Below, piece by piece: positions 47,357 to 59,078 of a stretch of 64,000 nt of DNA. The translations under genes were made by a program, and so were the position numbers. Every line of letters starts with the position of its first letter. Within the stretch, counting starts at the first letter, position 1. This DNA is from CAWHYG01 sp963833505. GTDB lineage: Bacteria > Eisenbacteria > RBG-16-71-46 > CAIMUX01. The notes beneath the pieces were generated by a model. The model searched no databases and was not told the origin of the DNA. It was given only the letters and a program-made list of their open reading frames with translations. Location of the stretch: contig CAWHYG010000005.1 of the NCBI GenBank assembly GCA_963833505.1, positions 620,001-684,000 on the forward strand, written 5' to 3'.

Positions 47357-47946
47357 GGCGCAACCTCATCCGCCGTCCAACCGCGCGCCTCGAGGGCGCG
47401 CCGGACGGCTTTCAATCCGTAGAAGATCCGGGACCGTACGGTGCCGGCCGGAACCCCTGAGATCTCCGCGATCTCCTCGGTGGTCAGCCCGTGGAACTCC
47501 CGGAGCAGGATCGCGTTGCGCTGCGGCTCCGGAAGCACCTCGAGCGCCTCTCGGAGCGAATCCTGCAAGCGGCTTCGCGAGGCCTGCCGGTCCGGCGCTT
47601 CGAATCCCGGATGCTCGACGGCCAGCCGGGCTTCATCCAGGCCGTCCTCGAGGAAGGTGCGGACTTCCGCTTTCGCGCGAGAGGTTCGAGCCCGGCTTCG
47701 GGCCAGATTGAGCGCGATCTGGTAGAGCCAGGTCCGGAAACGGCTGCCGTCGCGCAACCGATCGATGGCCAGGAACGCCCGAACGAATGTTTCCTGGCAG
47801 AGATCCGCCGCTTCTTCCCGATCCCGCACGCGCCGTCTCAAGAACCGGTAGATGTCCGGTTCCCATCGCGCCGCCAGGGCGTTGAAGGCGCCCGGGTCGC
47901 CGCCCCGGCTCAGGGCCGCCAGGTGCTCGTCGCTGCGTTCGTCCAC
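47353..47946 (-). CDS. ECF RNA polymerase sigma factor (RpoE-like)
   Basis: The product has 197 residues with a GTG start behind GGAGG. Region 2 reads FRTWLYQIALNLARSRAR, preceded by AADLCQETFVRAFLAIDRL. Region 4 reads LPEPQRNAILLREFHGLTTEEIAEISGVPAGTVRSRI. It is the first gene of an operon with the anti-sigma factor and three exported proteins. This is a different ECF group from the kinase-linked factor at 3663. Autoregulation would be expected but no matching promoter pair was recognised. Confidence 0.93.
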   Translation of the reverse strand: MDERSDEHLAALSRGGDPGAFNALAARWEPDIYRFLRRRVRDREEAADLCQETFVRAFLAIDRLRDGSRFRTWLYQIALNLARSRARTSRAKAEVRTFLEDGLDEARLAVEHPGFEAPDRQASRSRLQDSLREALEVLPEPQRNAILLREFHGLTTEEIAEISGVPAGTVRSRIFYGLKAVRRALEARGWTADEVAP

Positions 47947-48284
47947 CGATCCTCCGGAGGATCCTTGCCGCTTCCACCCTGAGAGACGCCGGTCGAGCGC
48001 CGTCTGTTCAAGGGATTCGCGTGCTATGATGCGCTTGTTCCGGGGTGGGCGGAACGGCGGCGGACAAGAGGCGATCCCGGCGTCACCGGCGTGTCGCGGA
48101 TCCGGATCCGGCGATCGCGAAGCTTCGGCGGCGGTCGGCAGCGACTCGGCGATCGCAAAGCGCCGGCTCGGGCCGGCGGGGAGACGGGATCCGGCGATCG
48201 CGAGGCGCCGGCTGAGGCCGGCGGAGAGTGCGGGTTCGGCGATCGCGAAGGGCCGGCGGCGGCTCGGCCAGAGGAACGCGAATA
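47947..48284. other. Divergent intergenic region containing GCGATCGC repeats
   Basis: About 340 bases separate the ECF operon from the RelA-like gene. A TATGAT hexamer at 48025-48030 on the plus strand is a possible -10 box without a good -35. From 48105 on, a repeat dominates (annotated separately). All frames are open because of the repeat, but none looks like a gene. Confidence 0.35.
48111..48246. repeat. Four-copy repeat centred on GCGATCGC, 45-bp period
   Basis: GCGATCGC occurs at 48111, 48149, 48194 and 48239 (spacings 38, 45, 45), each inside a longer similar unit containing GGCGCCGGCT...GGCCGGCGG. The core is palindromic and each unit can form a GC hairpin (GCCGGCT/GGCCGGC). The array ends 38 bases before the GTG start of the next gene, so it lies in that gene's leader or promoter. 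Confidence 0.75.
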
Positions 48285-49550
48285 GTGGAAAAGGCCTACC
48301 AGGCGCACCCCTTTCTGGACCCCGACCTATCCAACGACGACCCCGGCGTCTTCCGGCATCTCTACAAATGGTACCTGCAGATCCGGGAAAATGAGGACGA
48401 GTACAACGACCTGTTGAACAAGATCCTCCATCCCCTGGGGGAGCGGCGGCCCCTTCAGACGAACCTCGTGACCGTCTCCTACTACCTGAACGAGGCAGTC
48501 AGCTATCTGGGGGAGCTCATCCAGATGGTGCCGCCGGAAACGAGAGCGCCCGTGAGCCCCCGTCCGGAGGTGATGGGCTGCCCGGACATCCGGGACCTCC
48601 TGACCATGATCTTCGAATCGGGCGACCGGCGGATCTCCTTCGAGGCGCAACGCAAGCTCTATCTCACCAAGCTGTTCTTCGACGTGGACCATTGCTGGGA
48701 GGTGCAGCGCGGGGCCGAGCACAAAGAGAGCTTCGAGGCGATTCTCGATCGGGAGCTGTTCAGCCGCGCGGTCGATCGGCGGCGGGTGGAGCTCTGCTAT
48801 CGGATCCGGCCGGACGGCGAATCGATCGAGTACACCTTCGGCCGGAACGGAACCGAGCAGGAATGCTGGGCCTTTGATCTTCGCGAAGTCGAGACGATCC
48901 GGGAGGGTCGGCCCGTGCGCTTTCACATCTACTACTACTCCTGCCGGTTCAAGCGGGAGATCATTCCCTTCCAGTATCAGCGCGGCGCCGACCACTATCA
49001 GCTCGCTCCGATCGAGGTCTGGCCCGGACTGACCCGGCGCCGGAGCGCCTCCATCGTGAGCAAGATGATCCGGAAGGGGGAGAACGACCCGCGCTGGATC
49101 GAGGATCTCATCGGCGCCATGTTCATCGTGGAGGACCTGTACGAGATCGAGAACCTGAAGGAGATGCTCTTTTCCCTGTTCGGGGGCGTCTTCCGGATCC
49201 GGAATCCCGTCGACACCCTGACCCGGCCGGAGGATCGCGCCCTGCTCAATCCCTGGTCCGGGCAGGGCTACGAGGTGTACAAGGCGGAGGTGGACCTTCT
49301 GTACAACCCGGAGAGAAACCGCCTGCCCATGCCGTATTTCTTCACGGTCGAGCTTCAGATGTACACGCTGGAGAGCTACCTGAGGACGATTCACAGCGCG
49401 CACTACGCCAGCCACCAGATGCTGAAGAAACGCCAGTTCCTGGAGGGCCTGGCGCCCTGTCTCTTTCCCGAAGCGATCTACGGCAGCGGGCTGCGCGACG
49501 CCCTGGCCGCCGGGGGGCGGCCGCCGGCGGGTTCGAACGTGGCGGCGTGA
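48285..49550 (+). CDS. Divergent RelA/SpoT-like nucleotidyltransferase-fold protein
   Basis: The product has 421 residues. GTG at 48285 follows GAGGAA at a normal distance. The N-terminal half is helical and unfamiliar. The C-terminal half resembles the ppGpp synthetase domain. RRRSASIVSKMIRK (251-264) corresponds to the basic ATP-binding helix. IEDLIGAMFIVEDLYEIENL (272-291) corresponds to the conserved Asp strand. GYEVYKAEV (328-336) corresponds to the GYQSLH loop, and VELQMYTLESYLRTIHSAHY (355-374) to the Glu strand EVQIRT and following helix. Asp274, Tyr329, Glu356 and Lys260 are kept, but the Arg residues of RIIV and QIRT are replaced by Met, so activity is uncertain. The family call is my own motif reading. 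Confidence 0.55.
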   Translation: MEKAYQAHPFLDPDLSNDDPGVFRHLYKWYLQIRENEDEYNDLLNKILHPLGERRPLQTNLVTVSYYLNEAVSYLGELIQMVPPETRAPVSPRPEVMGCPDIRDLLTMIFESGDRRISFEAQRKLYLTKLFFDVDHCWEVQRGAEHKESFEAILDRELFSRAVDRRRVELCYRIRPDGESIEYTFGRNGTEQECWAFDLREVETIREGRPVRFHIYYYSCRFKREIIPFQYQRGADHYQLAPIEVWPGLTRRRSASIVSKMIRKGENDPRWIEDLIGAMFIVEDLYEIENLKEMLFSLFGGVFRIRNPVDTLTRPEDRALLNPWSGQGYEVYKAEVDLLYNPERNRLPMPYFFTVELQMYTLESYLRTIHSAHYASHQMLKKRQFLEGLAPCLFPEAIYGSGLRDALAAGGRPPAGSNVAA

Positions 49551-49699
49551 CGATCGAGGCGGGTTGATTCTGCCGGGAGCGACGGCCCGGTCGGGCCGGT
49601 ATCGGAGTCAACGGCAGCAGTTGGTCCGGGAACGGGTCCGGTCTTGCTGAGTGGTGTGGTCGCCGGCCGGGTCCGGTGCGCCCTGCCGGTCGTTGACGC

Positions 49700-51004
49700 A
49701 TGACGATGGATCCCGACATCCGCGTTGTTTCCTTCCCGAACCTCGATGCCGCGGGTCTGCTCCCGTTGGCGGAGGCGTTGCTCGACTGCATGAAACGGCC
49801 TGCCGATGCAGCCGGGAATGACGCCCCCGGCGGACCTCCCGATCCCATCCTGGCGGTTGCTCGGCTTGATCGCGCGTCCGTGCTCCTGGGGCGGTATCAG
49901 CGCGCGGCCTCGGCGCTTCGCCTCGATGCCGTGGAAACGGATCGCTGCCCGATCTTCCGGCGCGCCGGCGGCGGGCGCGCCATCCTGGCGCCGCCGGGCA
50001 CCGTTGCCTTCCTCCTGGCCCTGCCTTTTCCCGGCTCGCTTCTCCCTCGAGCGATCCCGGCCGATCGGGTCCTCAACCGATACGTGCGTGGGGTCATGGC
50101 CGCCCTCAGAAGGCTCGGCGCGGCCGGCGGCGCCTTCTACACCGGCCGGGACTTCATTCTGGCGGACCACGCGCAGATCGGTGTCATCTCGCAACAAAGC
50201 GCGCTCGTGGGGCCGACGCTGTTCGAAGCCGTCCTCGCGATGGATGAGCCCTTGGAGCTGCCGGGCCGCTACCGCGGCTATCCCGAGCATTCCGATCTGC
50301 GGGCGGCGGGACCCGCCTGGACCGCGGTGGGCCGGATTCGAGGGCGGACATCATCGATGGAAGAGATCGTCGAAGCGATATCGGAAGGGTACGAGGAGGC
50401 CTTCGGATGCCGCGCGGCGCCTGCTCCCGAACTCGAAGAGACCCTTCGAGCCGCGGAAGAGCAGCGACGGGGCCCCCATCGACCAGACGATCGAGATGCG
50501 GCGGCGTCCAGGTCCGCACCCGAAAACACCACGGAGCAGGCATCCACGTCGGGTCTTCAATCCATGGTCCGGCCGCCGACGCAAGGGACCGCCGCTTCCG
50601 CGAGATCCTGGCCGTCCGTGCTCGAAGAGGAACAAGGCTGGAACGCCAGCGGCGTCGCCGAGATCCCGATCGGATTCCTCGAGGCTCTGATCCGGATCGA
50701 GCGAGGTTCCGCGGATCGGCGAACGGATCCGGCGGAGCCGCCGGGCGACGGGCTCGCCGGCCGCGGCTTCGATCTCCCGGCCGTTCCGCCGATGTCCCCC
50801 GCCGTCGAGGTGCGTTTCCGCGGCGACTTCATCCTTCCCGAGTGGATCCTCCGGGGGATGGAGGATTCGCTCCGCGGCTGTCCGCTGGAATATCGCGAGA
50901 TCGGGAAGCGCATCGATTCCGCTTATCGAAGGTCCGGGGCCTTTGCTCACGGTCTGCCTTCGCTTCGGATCCTGGCCGAAGCGGTTCTGGCGGCGGTCGC
51001 GTAA
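49700..51004 (+). CDS. Lipoate-protein ligase-like (BPL/LplA fold) protein lacking the catalytic lysine
   Basis: The product has 434 residues. The N-terminal 245 residues follow the LplA/LipB fold: LGRYQ at 63-67, the substrate loop FRRAGGGRAILAPPGTVAFLL at about 86-106, and GRDFILADHAQIGVISQQSALVG at 149-171, the segment that normally reads ...xKIxGxAQ with an essential Lys. Here the corresponding position is Ala/Gln, so ordinary lipoyl transfer is unlikely. After a polar linker (about 255-320), a C-terminal domain of about 115 residues contains GVAEIPIGFLEALIRIERG, then FRGDFILPEWILRGMEDSL, which I do not recognise. It lies 150 bases after the RelA-like gene. Confidence 0.65.
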   Translation: MTMDPDIRVVSFPNLDAAGLLPLAEALLDCMKRPADAAGNDAPGGPPDPILAVARLDRASVLLGRYQRAASALRLDAVETDRCPIFRRAGGGRAILAPPGTVAFLLALPFPGSLLPRAIPADRVLNRYVRGVMAALRRLGAAGGAFYTGRDFILADHAQIGVISQQSALVGPTLFEAVLAMDEPLELPGRYRGYPEHSDLRAAGPAWTAVGRIRGRTSSMEEIVEAISEGYEEAFGCRAAPAPELEETLRAAEEQRRGPHRPDDRDAAASRSAPENTTEQASTSGLQSMVRPPTQGTAASARSWPSVLEEEQGWNASGVAEIPIGFLEALIRIERGSADRRTDPAEPPGDGLAGRGFDLPAVPPMSPAVEVRFRGDFILPEWILRGMEDSLRGCPLEYREIGKRIDSAYRRSGAFAHGLPSLRILAEAVLAAVA

Positions 51005-51276
51005 CGCCTGGAGCGGCTGGTGGCGGGTGCCGCGCACCGCAACCGGCGTGGTAGCGGCATGGACGCGGAAGGCCGGAACGCCCCAGGCCCCCCCCACAAG
51101 CCCGCTGCACGACGGCCGGAAAGCTGATAAAGTCCTGCTCTCGAAGTCGGGCGCGCCGCGCTTCCCGGCTGAAGGCTGCCTCGAGGAGAGGCCCGGTTTG
51201 TGCGTGATTTGAGCCGGCTGCAAGGGAAACGGGAGCTGCCGGCCGGTTCTGAGCCTGGAACAGGAAGGGGAGATCC

Positions 51277-54753
<3,477 letters not shown>

Positions 54754-54899
54754 TCGGCGGAGGTGCGGGCTCGCGGGATGACAGGGCGCACCGAACGGTC
54801 ATTGACAACAGCGGGCCGTCAGGCGCGTTCGGGTCCTGGCTCGTCGGGGCCGCGGGCCGGCCGTCCGGTGAGCGGGTCGTATTTTCTTCCGGCACGGAG

Positions 54900-54927
54900 T
54901 TGACTTCCGAGCCGGATCTGCTATAAT
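54900..54927 (+). promoter_or_regulatory. Near-consensus sigma-70-like promoter
   Basis: TTGACT (54900-54905), 16-base spacer, TATAAT (54922-54927). This is the best match to the vegetative consensus that I found in the window. It would start transcription at about 54935, giving rsgA a leader of about 270 bases. Confidence 0.65.
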
Positions 54928-54978
54928 TCCGAGGTTGAGGTTGATTTACCGTCCAGACTCGAAAGGAGGCACCGCCCG

Positions 54979-55038
54979 ATGACAGTCCACATGCGCGAAC
55001 TGACCGTGGTGCGTCCTCGAGCCGCCGTTTCGGCCTGA
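54979..55038 (+). CDS. Possible leader peptide of rsgA
   Basis: A very strong ribosome-binding site (AAAGGAGG, 54962-54969) stands nine bases before an ATG that opens only 19 codons (MTVHMRELTVVRPRAAVSA) before TGA. The short peptide, its placement right after a strong promoter and the hairpins behind it suggest a translated leader. The codon content (Val, Arg) does not point to a specific amino acid. Equally, it could be the decayed start of a former gene. Confidence 0.35.
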   Translation: MTVHMRELTVVRPRAAVSA

Positions 55039-55051
55039 TTCCGGCTCAACC

Positions 55052-55101
55052 AGCCGTTTCGTCCTTTCCGGCTCATCGAGCCCTCTCGTCCCTTCCGGCT
55101 C
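55052..55101 (+). promoter_or_regulatory. Twin hairpins from a 27-bp tandem repeat in the rsgA leader
   Basis: AGCCG/CGGCT (55052-55056, 55069-55073) and GAGCC/GGCTC (55078-55082, 55097-55101) form two successive short stems. Both arise from a 27-base unit repeated about 2.5 times. They might be an attenuator-like structure; they are weak and have no T-run. Confidence 0.3.
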
Positions 55102-55202
55102 ACCAACGACGCACCTCGGAGAATTCCACTCGCCGTGGATGGCTCCTCTCTTGCCGTCCGGCGGCGGAAGTAAAACCAAGTCCATCATGAGGTGCAACAG
55201 TC

Positions 55203-56267
55203 ATGGATCTTCCCGCTCTGGGATGGGATGAGTTCTTTCTAACGGGGTTTGAACAGTACACGGACTTCGCGCCGGGCCGCGTGGCCGAGCAGCATCGGGA
55301 CCGGTGCCTGGTCTGGGATGAACGGGGCGAGCTGACCGCGGAGATCGCCGGACGCCTCCGGTTCACGGCCGACTCGAAGGTGGATTTCCCGGCGGTGGGC
55401 GACTGGGTCGCCCTAGAGCGGACCGGGGAATCGTCGGGCATCATCCACGCGGTCCTGCCGAAGAAGACGCTGCTCCTGCGCCGGGCCGCGGGGATGGTGA
55501 CCGAAGCGCAGGTCCTGGCCGCGAACGTCGACGTCGTCCTCGTCGTGGCCGGCGCGGACCGTGATTTCAATCTGCGGCGCCTGGAACGCTACCTGACCAT
55601 GGCCCGCGAGAGCGCGGTTCCGGCCGCCATTGTGATCAACAAGGCGGATCTTCAGGAACAGATCGAGGATCTGGTGCAAAAGGCGGAAGCGGTGGCGGGA
55701 GGGACGCCCGTGCTGGCCGCCAGCGCCGCCACCGGCGCCGGGGTCGATGCCCTTGAAGGGCTGATCGGATCCGGTTCGGCCGTGCTGGTCGGGTCCTCCG
55801 GGGTGGGGAAATCCAGCCTGATCAATCGGCTCCTGGGCGAGGACCGACTCAAGACCACGGCAGCGCGGGAAGGAGACGGCCGCGGCCGCCACACCACGAC
55901 CAAGCGCCAGCTACTGCCGCTGCCGCGCGGCGGGCTCATCATCGACACGCCGGGAATGCGGGAGGTCCAGGTCTGGGCGGACGAAGACAGCCTGAACGCG
56001 GGATTCGAGGACGTAGAGGCCATCGCCGCAGGCTGCCGGTTCCGGGATTGCCGGCACGAAAACGAGCCGGGCTGCGCCGTCCGGGCAGCGCTTGAGTCGG
56101 GAGCTCTCTCCGTCGGGCGCATGGAGGGATACCGCAAGCTCCGTCGCGAGGTCCGCTTTCTCGAAACCCAGCAGAGCGCGCGCGCTCGCCGGGAAGAGCA
56201 GGCGCGCTGGAAGCGGATCACCCGGTCGGTCCGGGAACACATGCGGATGAAGTACGGGGAGCCGTAG
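55203..56267 (+). CDS. rsgA: Ribosome small-subunit-dependent GTPase RsgA
   Basis: The product has 354 residues with GAGGTG before the ATG. It is a circularly permuted GTPase: an N-terminal OB-fold, then G4 NKAD (146-149), G1 GSSGVGKSS (197-205) and G3 DTPGMRE (248-254). The zinc motif uses Cys278, Cys283, His285 and Cys291 (GCRFRDCRHENEPGC), followed by a helical tail. It checks late 30S subunit maturation. It is transcribed alone from the promoter at 54900. Its 3' third is duplicated in decayed form at 62560-62856. Confidence 0.96.
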   Translation: MDLPALGWDEFFLTGFEQYTDFAPGRVAEQHRDRCLVWDERGELTAEIAGRLRFTADSKVDFPAVGDWVALERTGESSGIIHAVLPKKTLLLRRAAGMVTEAQVLAANVDVVLVVAGADRDFNLRRLERYLTMARESAVPAAIVINKADLQEQIEDLVQKAEAVAGGTPVLAASAATGAGVDALEGLIGSGSAVLVGSSGVGKSSLINRLLGEDRLKTTAAREGDGRGRHTTTKRQLLPLPRGGLIIDTPGMREVQVWADEDSLNAGFEDVEAIAAGCRFRDCRHENEPGCAVRAALESGALSVGRMEGYRKLRREVRFLETQQSARARREEQARWKRITRSVREHMRMKYGEP

Positions 56268-56301
56268 TCGGGCCGATCGAATCCTCCAGGCGTGGCTCTC
56301 C

Positions 56302-56321
56302 CGCCACCGGTCGCGGTGGCG
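56302..56321. terminator. Hairpin between rsgA and the convergent FG-GAP gene
   Basis: A 7-bp perfect stem CGCCACC/GGTGGCG with a 6-base loop lies 35 bases after the rsgA stop and about 85 bases after the stop of the convergent gene. There is no T-run. A bidirectional terminator is likely from position. Confidence 0.45.
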
Positions 56322-56406
56322 TGAGGTGCTGGTCTTCGTCCGGCCCGAGACAATCATCGCTTGGCGACGACGGAGCGTCACGCGTGCTTGACGAGCGACC
56401 GATCCA

Positions 56407-58977
56407 CTATTTCAACATCAGGACCTTCCGGGTGTCCTGGCGGCCGCCCGCCCGCATGCGCACAAAGTAGACTCCGCTGGCCACGGGCTCGCCCGTTTCG
56501 CTCCTGCCGTCCCAGATCAGCGAGTGATGGCCGGCGGTATAGTTCGACCCGGATGAAAGAACTCGAGTGAGCCGCCCGGAGATGTCGAGAATATCCAGGT
56601 TCACCATCTCTGGGACGGGAGAGTCGAACTCAATGGTTGTGGCGGAGCCGGTGGAAGTTGGCCTGGGCGCGAGGAGCCGAACCCCCCGGGGCTCGCCGTT
56701 CGGAGTTGCTCCTACAGGTTCCATCCCAGGAGGGGCCGCGTCCGCGAAACCGATGTTCAGCAGCACCGAAACGGTATTGGACTGGTAGTTCGCCACGGCC
56801 AGGTCCAGTTTGCCGTCTCCGTCAAAGTTCCCGATCGCAACGGAATACGGAGACATACTGGTTCCGTAGTCCGATTTGCTACCAAAAGTTCCGTTCCCTT
56901 TGCCATACAACACCGAGCCAAAGGCGCCCTTCCCATTGCCCAGTAACACCGAGACCGTGTTCGGGCTTTCGTTAGCCACGACCAAGTCCTCTATGTGGTC
57001 CAGGTTGCAGTCACCGATTGCAACGGAGGTCGGCCCACCGCCGCCCAGCTGACCGCTCAAATTCACACCGCCGGTGTAGTAGTCTGTCTTGGCCTGAAAG
57101 GTCCCGTTCCCGTTACCGAGCAAGACCGAAACGGTGTTGGAGTTGCTGTTCGCCACGGCCAGGTCCAATTTGCCATTCCCGTTGAAGTTGCCGATCGCAA
57201 CGGAGACCGGAAAGATACCGGTTCCGTAGTCCGTCTTTGTCGCGAAGGTTCCGTTCCCTTGGCCGAGCAGCACTGAAACCGTGCCGGGGTTTCTGGGATC
57301 GCCCGAGTTCGCCACGACGAGGTCGGGCTTGCCGTCCTTGTTGAGGTCCCCGACCGTGACGAACCAAGGATCGTTCCCCGTTCCATAGTCCGACTTCGCG
57401 CCAAAAGTTCCGTTCCCGTTGCCCAGGAGCACCGAGACGGTGTTTGAACCGGTGTTGGCCACGACCAGATCCGGCTTGCCGTCGCCGTCGAAGTCCCCGG
57501 TGGCAACGGAATTCGGCATGCCGCCCGTAACAAAGTCTTGTTTGGGCTGGAAGGTTCCGTTCCCGTTACCCAGCAGAACCGATACCGTGTTTGAACCGGT
57601 GTTGGCCACGGCCAGGTCCAGCCTGCCGTCCCGGTTGAAGTCCCCGATGGCGACGGAGGCCGGCGCGCTGCCGGTCAGGTAATCTGTCCTTGCCTGGAAG
57701 GTGCCGTTCCCATTGCCCAGCAGCACTGAAACCGAGCCGGGGTTAGGAGAATCGAAGACGTTCGTCACGGCCAGGTCCATGTTGCCATCACCGTTGAAGT
57801 CCCCGATCGCTACGGAATTGGGACCGCTATCCACACTGTAGTGCCTATCTGTCCCGAAGGTGCCGTCCCCATTGCCCAGCAGCTCAGAAACCGTGTCGGA
57901 GTAGTCGTTCGCCACAACCAGGTCCTGCCTGCCGTCCCCGTTGAACTCCCCGATCGCTACGCAAAGGGGAACATCCCCACTTCCGAAGTCCTCTTTCGCG
58001 GCGAAGGTCCCGTCCCCGTTGCCCAGCAGCACCGACACGCCGTCGCCCGAGACGGCGCATGCCACCGCGAGGTCCGGCTTGCCGTCCCCGTTGAAGTCCC
58101 CGATCGCTACGGACGAGGGGCTCGCCCCGGTTTCGTAGTCCTGCTTTGTCGCAAAGGACCCATCCCCATTGCCCAGGAGCACGGAAACCGTGCTGCACCA
58201 GTTGTTCGCTACGGCCAGGTCCAGCTTGCCGTCCCCGTCGAAGTCCCCGACCGCAACGGACAGTGGAGTGCACCCGGTTCCGTAGTCCAAATGCGTGCCA
58301 AAGCCCCCATTCCCGTTGCCGATCAGAATTGAAACCGAGTGGTCGCCGTCGGTCACGGCCAGGTCCAGCTTCCCATCCCTGTTGAAGTCCCCGATCGCGA
58401 CGGAGGAAGGGCCGTTGCCCGTACCGTAGTCCGACTTCGTGCCAAAGGTCCCGTTTCCGTTGCCTAGCAGCACCGAAACCGTGCTGGAGGATTGATCGAC
58501 CACGACCAGGTCCGGCTTGCCGTCCCCGTTTAAATCCCCGACGGCGACAAACTGGGGATAGCTGCCTGTGACGTAACTTGCTGCTGTCCCGAAAGTCCCG
58601 TTCCCGTTGCCCAGCAACACCGAGACCGTATTCGAGTTTTCGTTCGCCTCGGCCAGGTCCAGTTTGCCGTCCCCGTTGAAGTCCCCGATCGCGACGGACA
58701 CGGGGGTGCTCCCTGTTCCGAAATCCTGTCGTGTCGCGAAGGTGCCGTTCCCGTTGCCCAGCAGCACTGAAACCGTGTTGGATCCGCTGTTTGCCACCGC
58801 CAGATCCTGCAGGCCGTCCCCGTTGAAGTCCCCGTTGGCAACGGACATTGGGAGGCTGCCGGTGTCGAACGACAAGAACGGCGCGGCAAACAGCGGGTCC
58901 GTCGATCCCGCCCGGACCTGCCCGGACATGAAACCTGCGAAAAGCAGACAGGTGGAAAAAACGACCCGAACGTTCAT
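56407..58977 (-). CDS. Second secreted FG-GAP/VCBS repeat protein with FlgD-like C-terminal domain
   Basis: The product has 856 residues from the ATG at 58977, eight bases behind GGGAGGG; the ATG two codons earlier is too close to it. A signal peptide (VVFSTCLLFAGFMSGQVRAG) is followed by 14 repeats of about 47 residues (SVAIGDFNGDGKLDLAVANxxSNTVSVLLGNGNGTF and related). The C-terminal FlgD-like domain has TIEFDSPVPEMVNLDILDISG, HHSLIWDGRSETGEPVASGVYFV. The repeats are more uniform than in the paralogue at 35699, at both protein and DNA level, which points to recent repeat homogenisation. One unit near the end is irregular (GNGKGAFGSVLYGKGNGTFG), as if two repeats had been fused by deletion. 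Confidence 0.9.
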   Translation of the reverse strand: MNVRVVFSTCLLFAGFMSGQVRAGSTDPLFAAPFLSFDTGSLPMSVANGDFNGDGLQDLAVANSGSNTVSVLLGNGNGTFATRQDFGTGSTPVSVAIGDFNGDGKLDLAEANENSNTVSVLLGNGNGTFGTAASYVTGSYPQFVAVGDLNGDGKPDLVVVDQSSSTVSVLLGNGNGTFGTKSDYGTGNGPSSVAIGDFNRDGKLDLAVTDGDHSVSILIGNGNGGFGTHLDYGTGCTPLSVAVGDFDGDGKLDLAVANNWCSTVSVLLGNGDGSFATKQDYETGASPSSVAIGDFNGDGKPDLAVACAVSGDGVSVLLGNGDGTFAAKEDFGSGDVPLCVAIGEFNGDGRQDLVVANDYSDTVSELLGNGDGTFGTDRHYSVDSGPNSVAIGDFNGDGNMDLAVTNVFDSPNPGSVSVLLGNGNGTFQARTDYLTGSAPASVAIGDFNRDGRLDLAVANTGSNTVSVLLGNGNGTFQPKQDFVTGGMPNSVATGDFDGDGKPDLVVANTGSNTVSVLLGNGNGTFGAKSDYGTGNDPWFVTVGDLNKDGKPDLVVANSGDPRNPGTVSVLLGQGNGTFATKTDYGTGIFPVSVAIGNFNGNGKLDLAVANSNSNTVSVLLGNGNGTFQAKTDYYTGGVNLSGQLGGGGPTSVAIGDCNLDHIEDLVVANESPNTVSVLLGNGKGAFGSVLYGKGNGTFGSKSDYGTSMSPYSVAIGNFDGDGKLDLAVANYQSNTVSVLLNIGFADAAPPGMEPVGATPNGEPRGVRLLAPRPTSTGSATTIEFDSPVPEMVNLDILDISGRLTRVLSSGSNYTAGHHSLIWDGRSETGEPVASGVYFVRMRAGGRQDTRKVLMLK

Positions 58978-59078
58978 GACCATCTCCCTCCCGGCCGATC
59001 GAAAGTGTGCGAAACTCAGTTGATGAATGGAAGCCGCTCCAACCGTGTGCAGGAGAGCGGGACGTTCGCGCCGCAAGG

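Larger units (their letters stand above)
54754..55202. other. rsgA leader region
   Basis: About 450 bases between tricorn and rsgA. It holds a sigma-70-like promoter (54900-54927), a possible 19-codon leader peptide (54979-55038) and two consecutive small hairpins in a 27-base repeat (55052-55101). These are annotated separately. Nothing is seen in 54754-54890 except GC-rich spacer. Confidence 0.5.
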
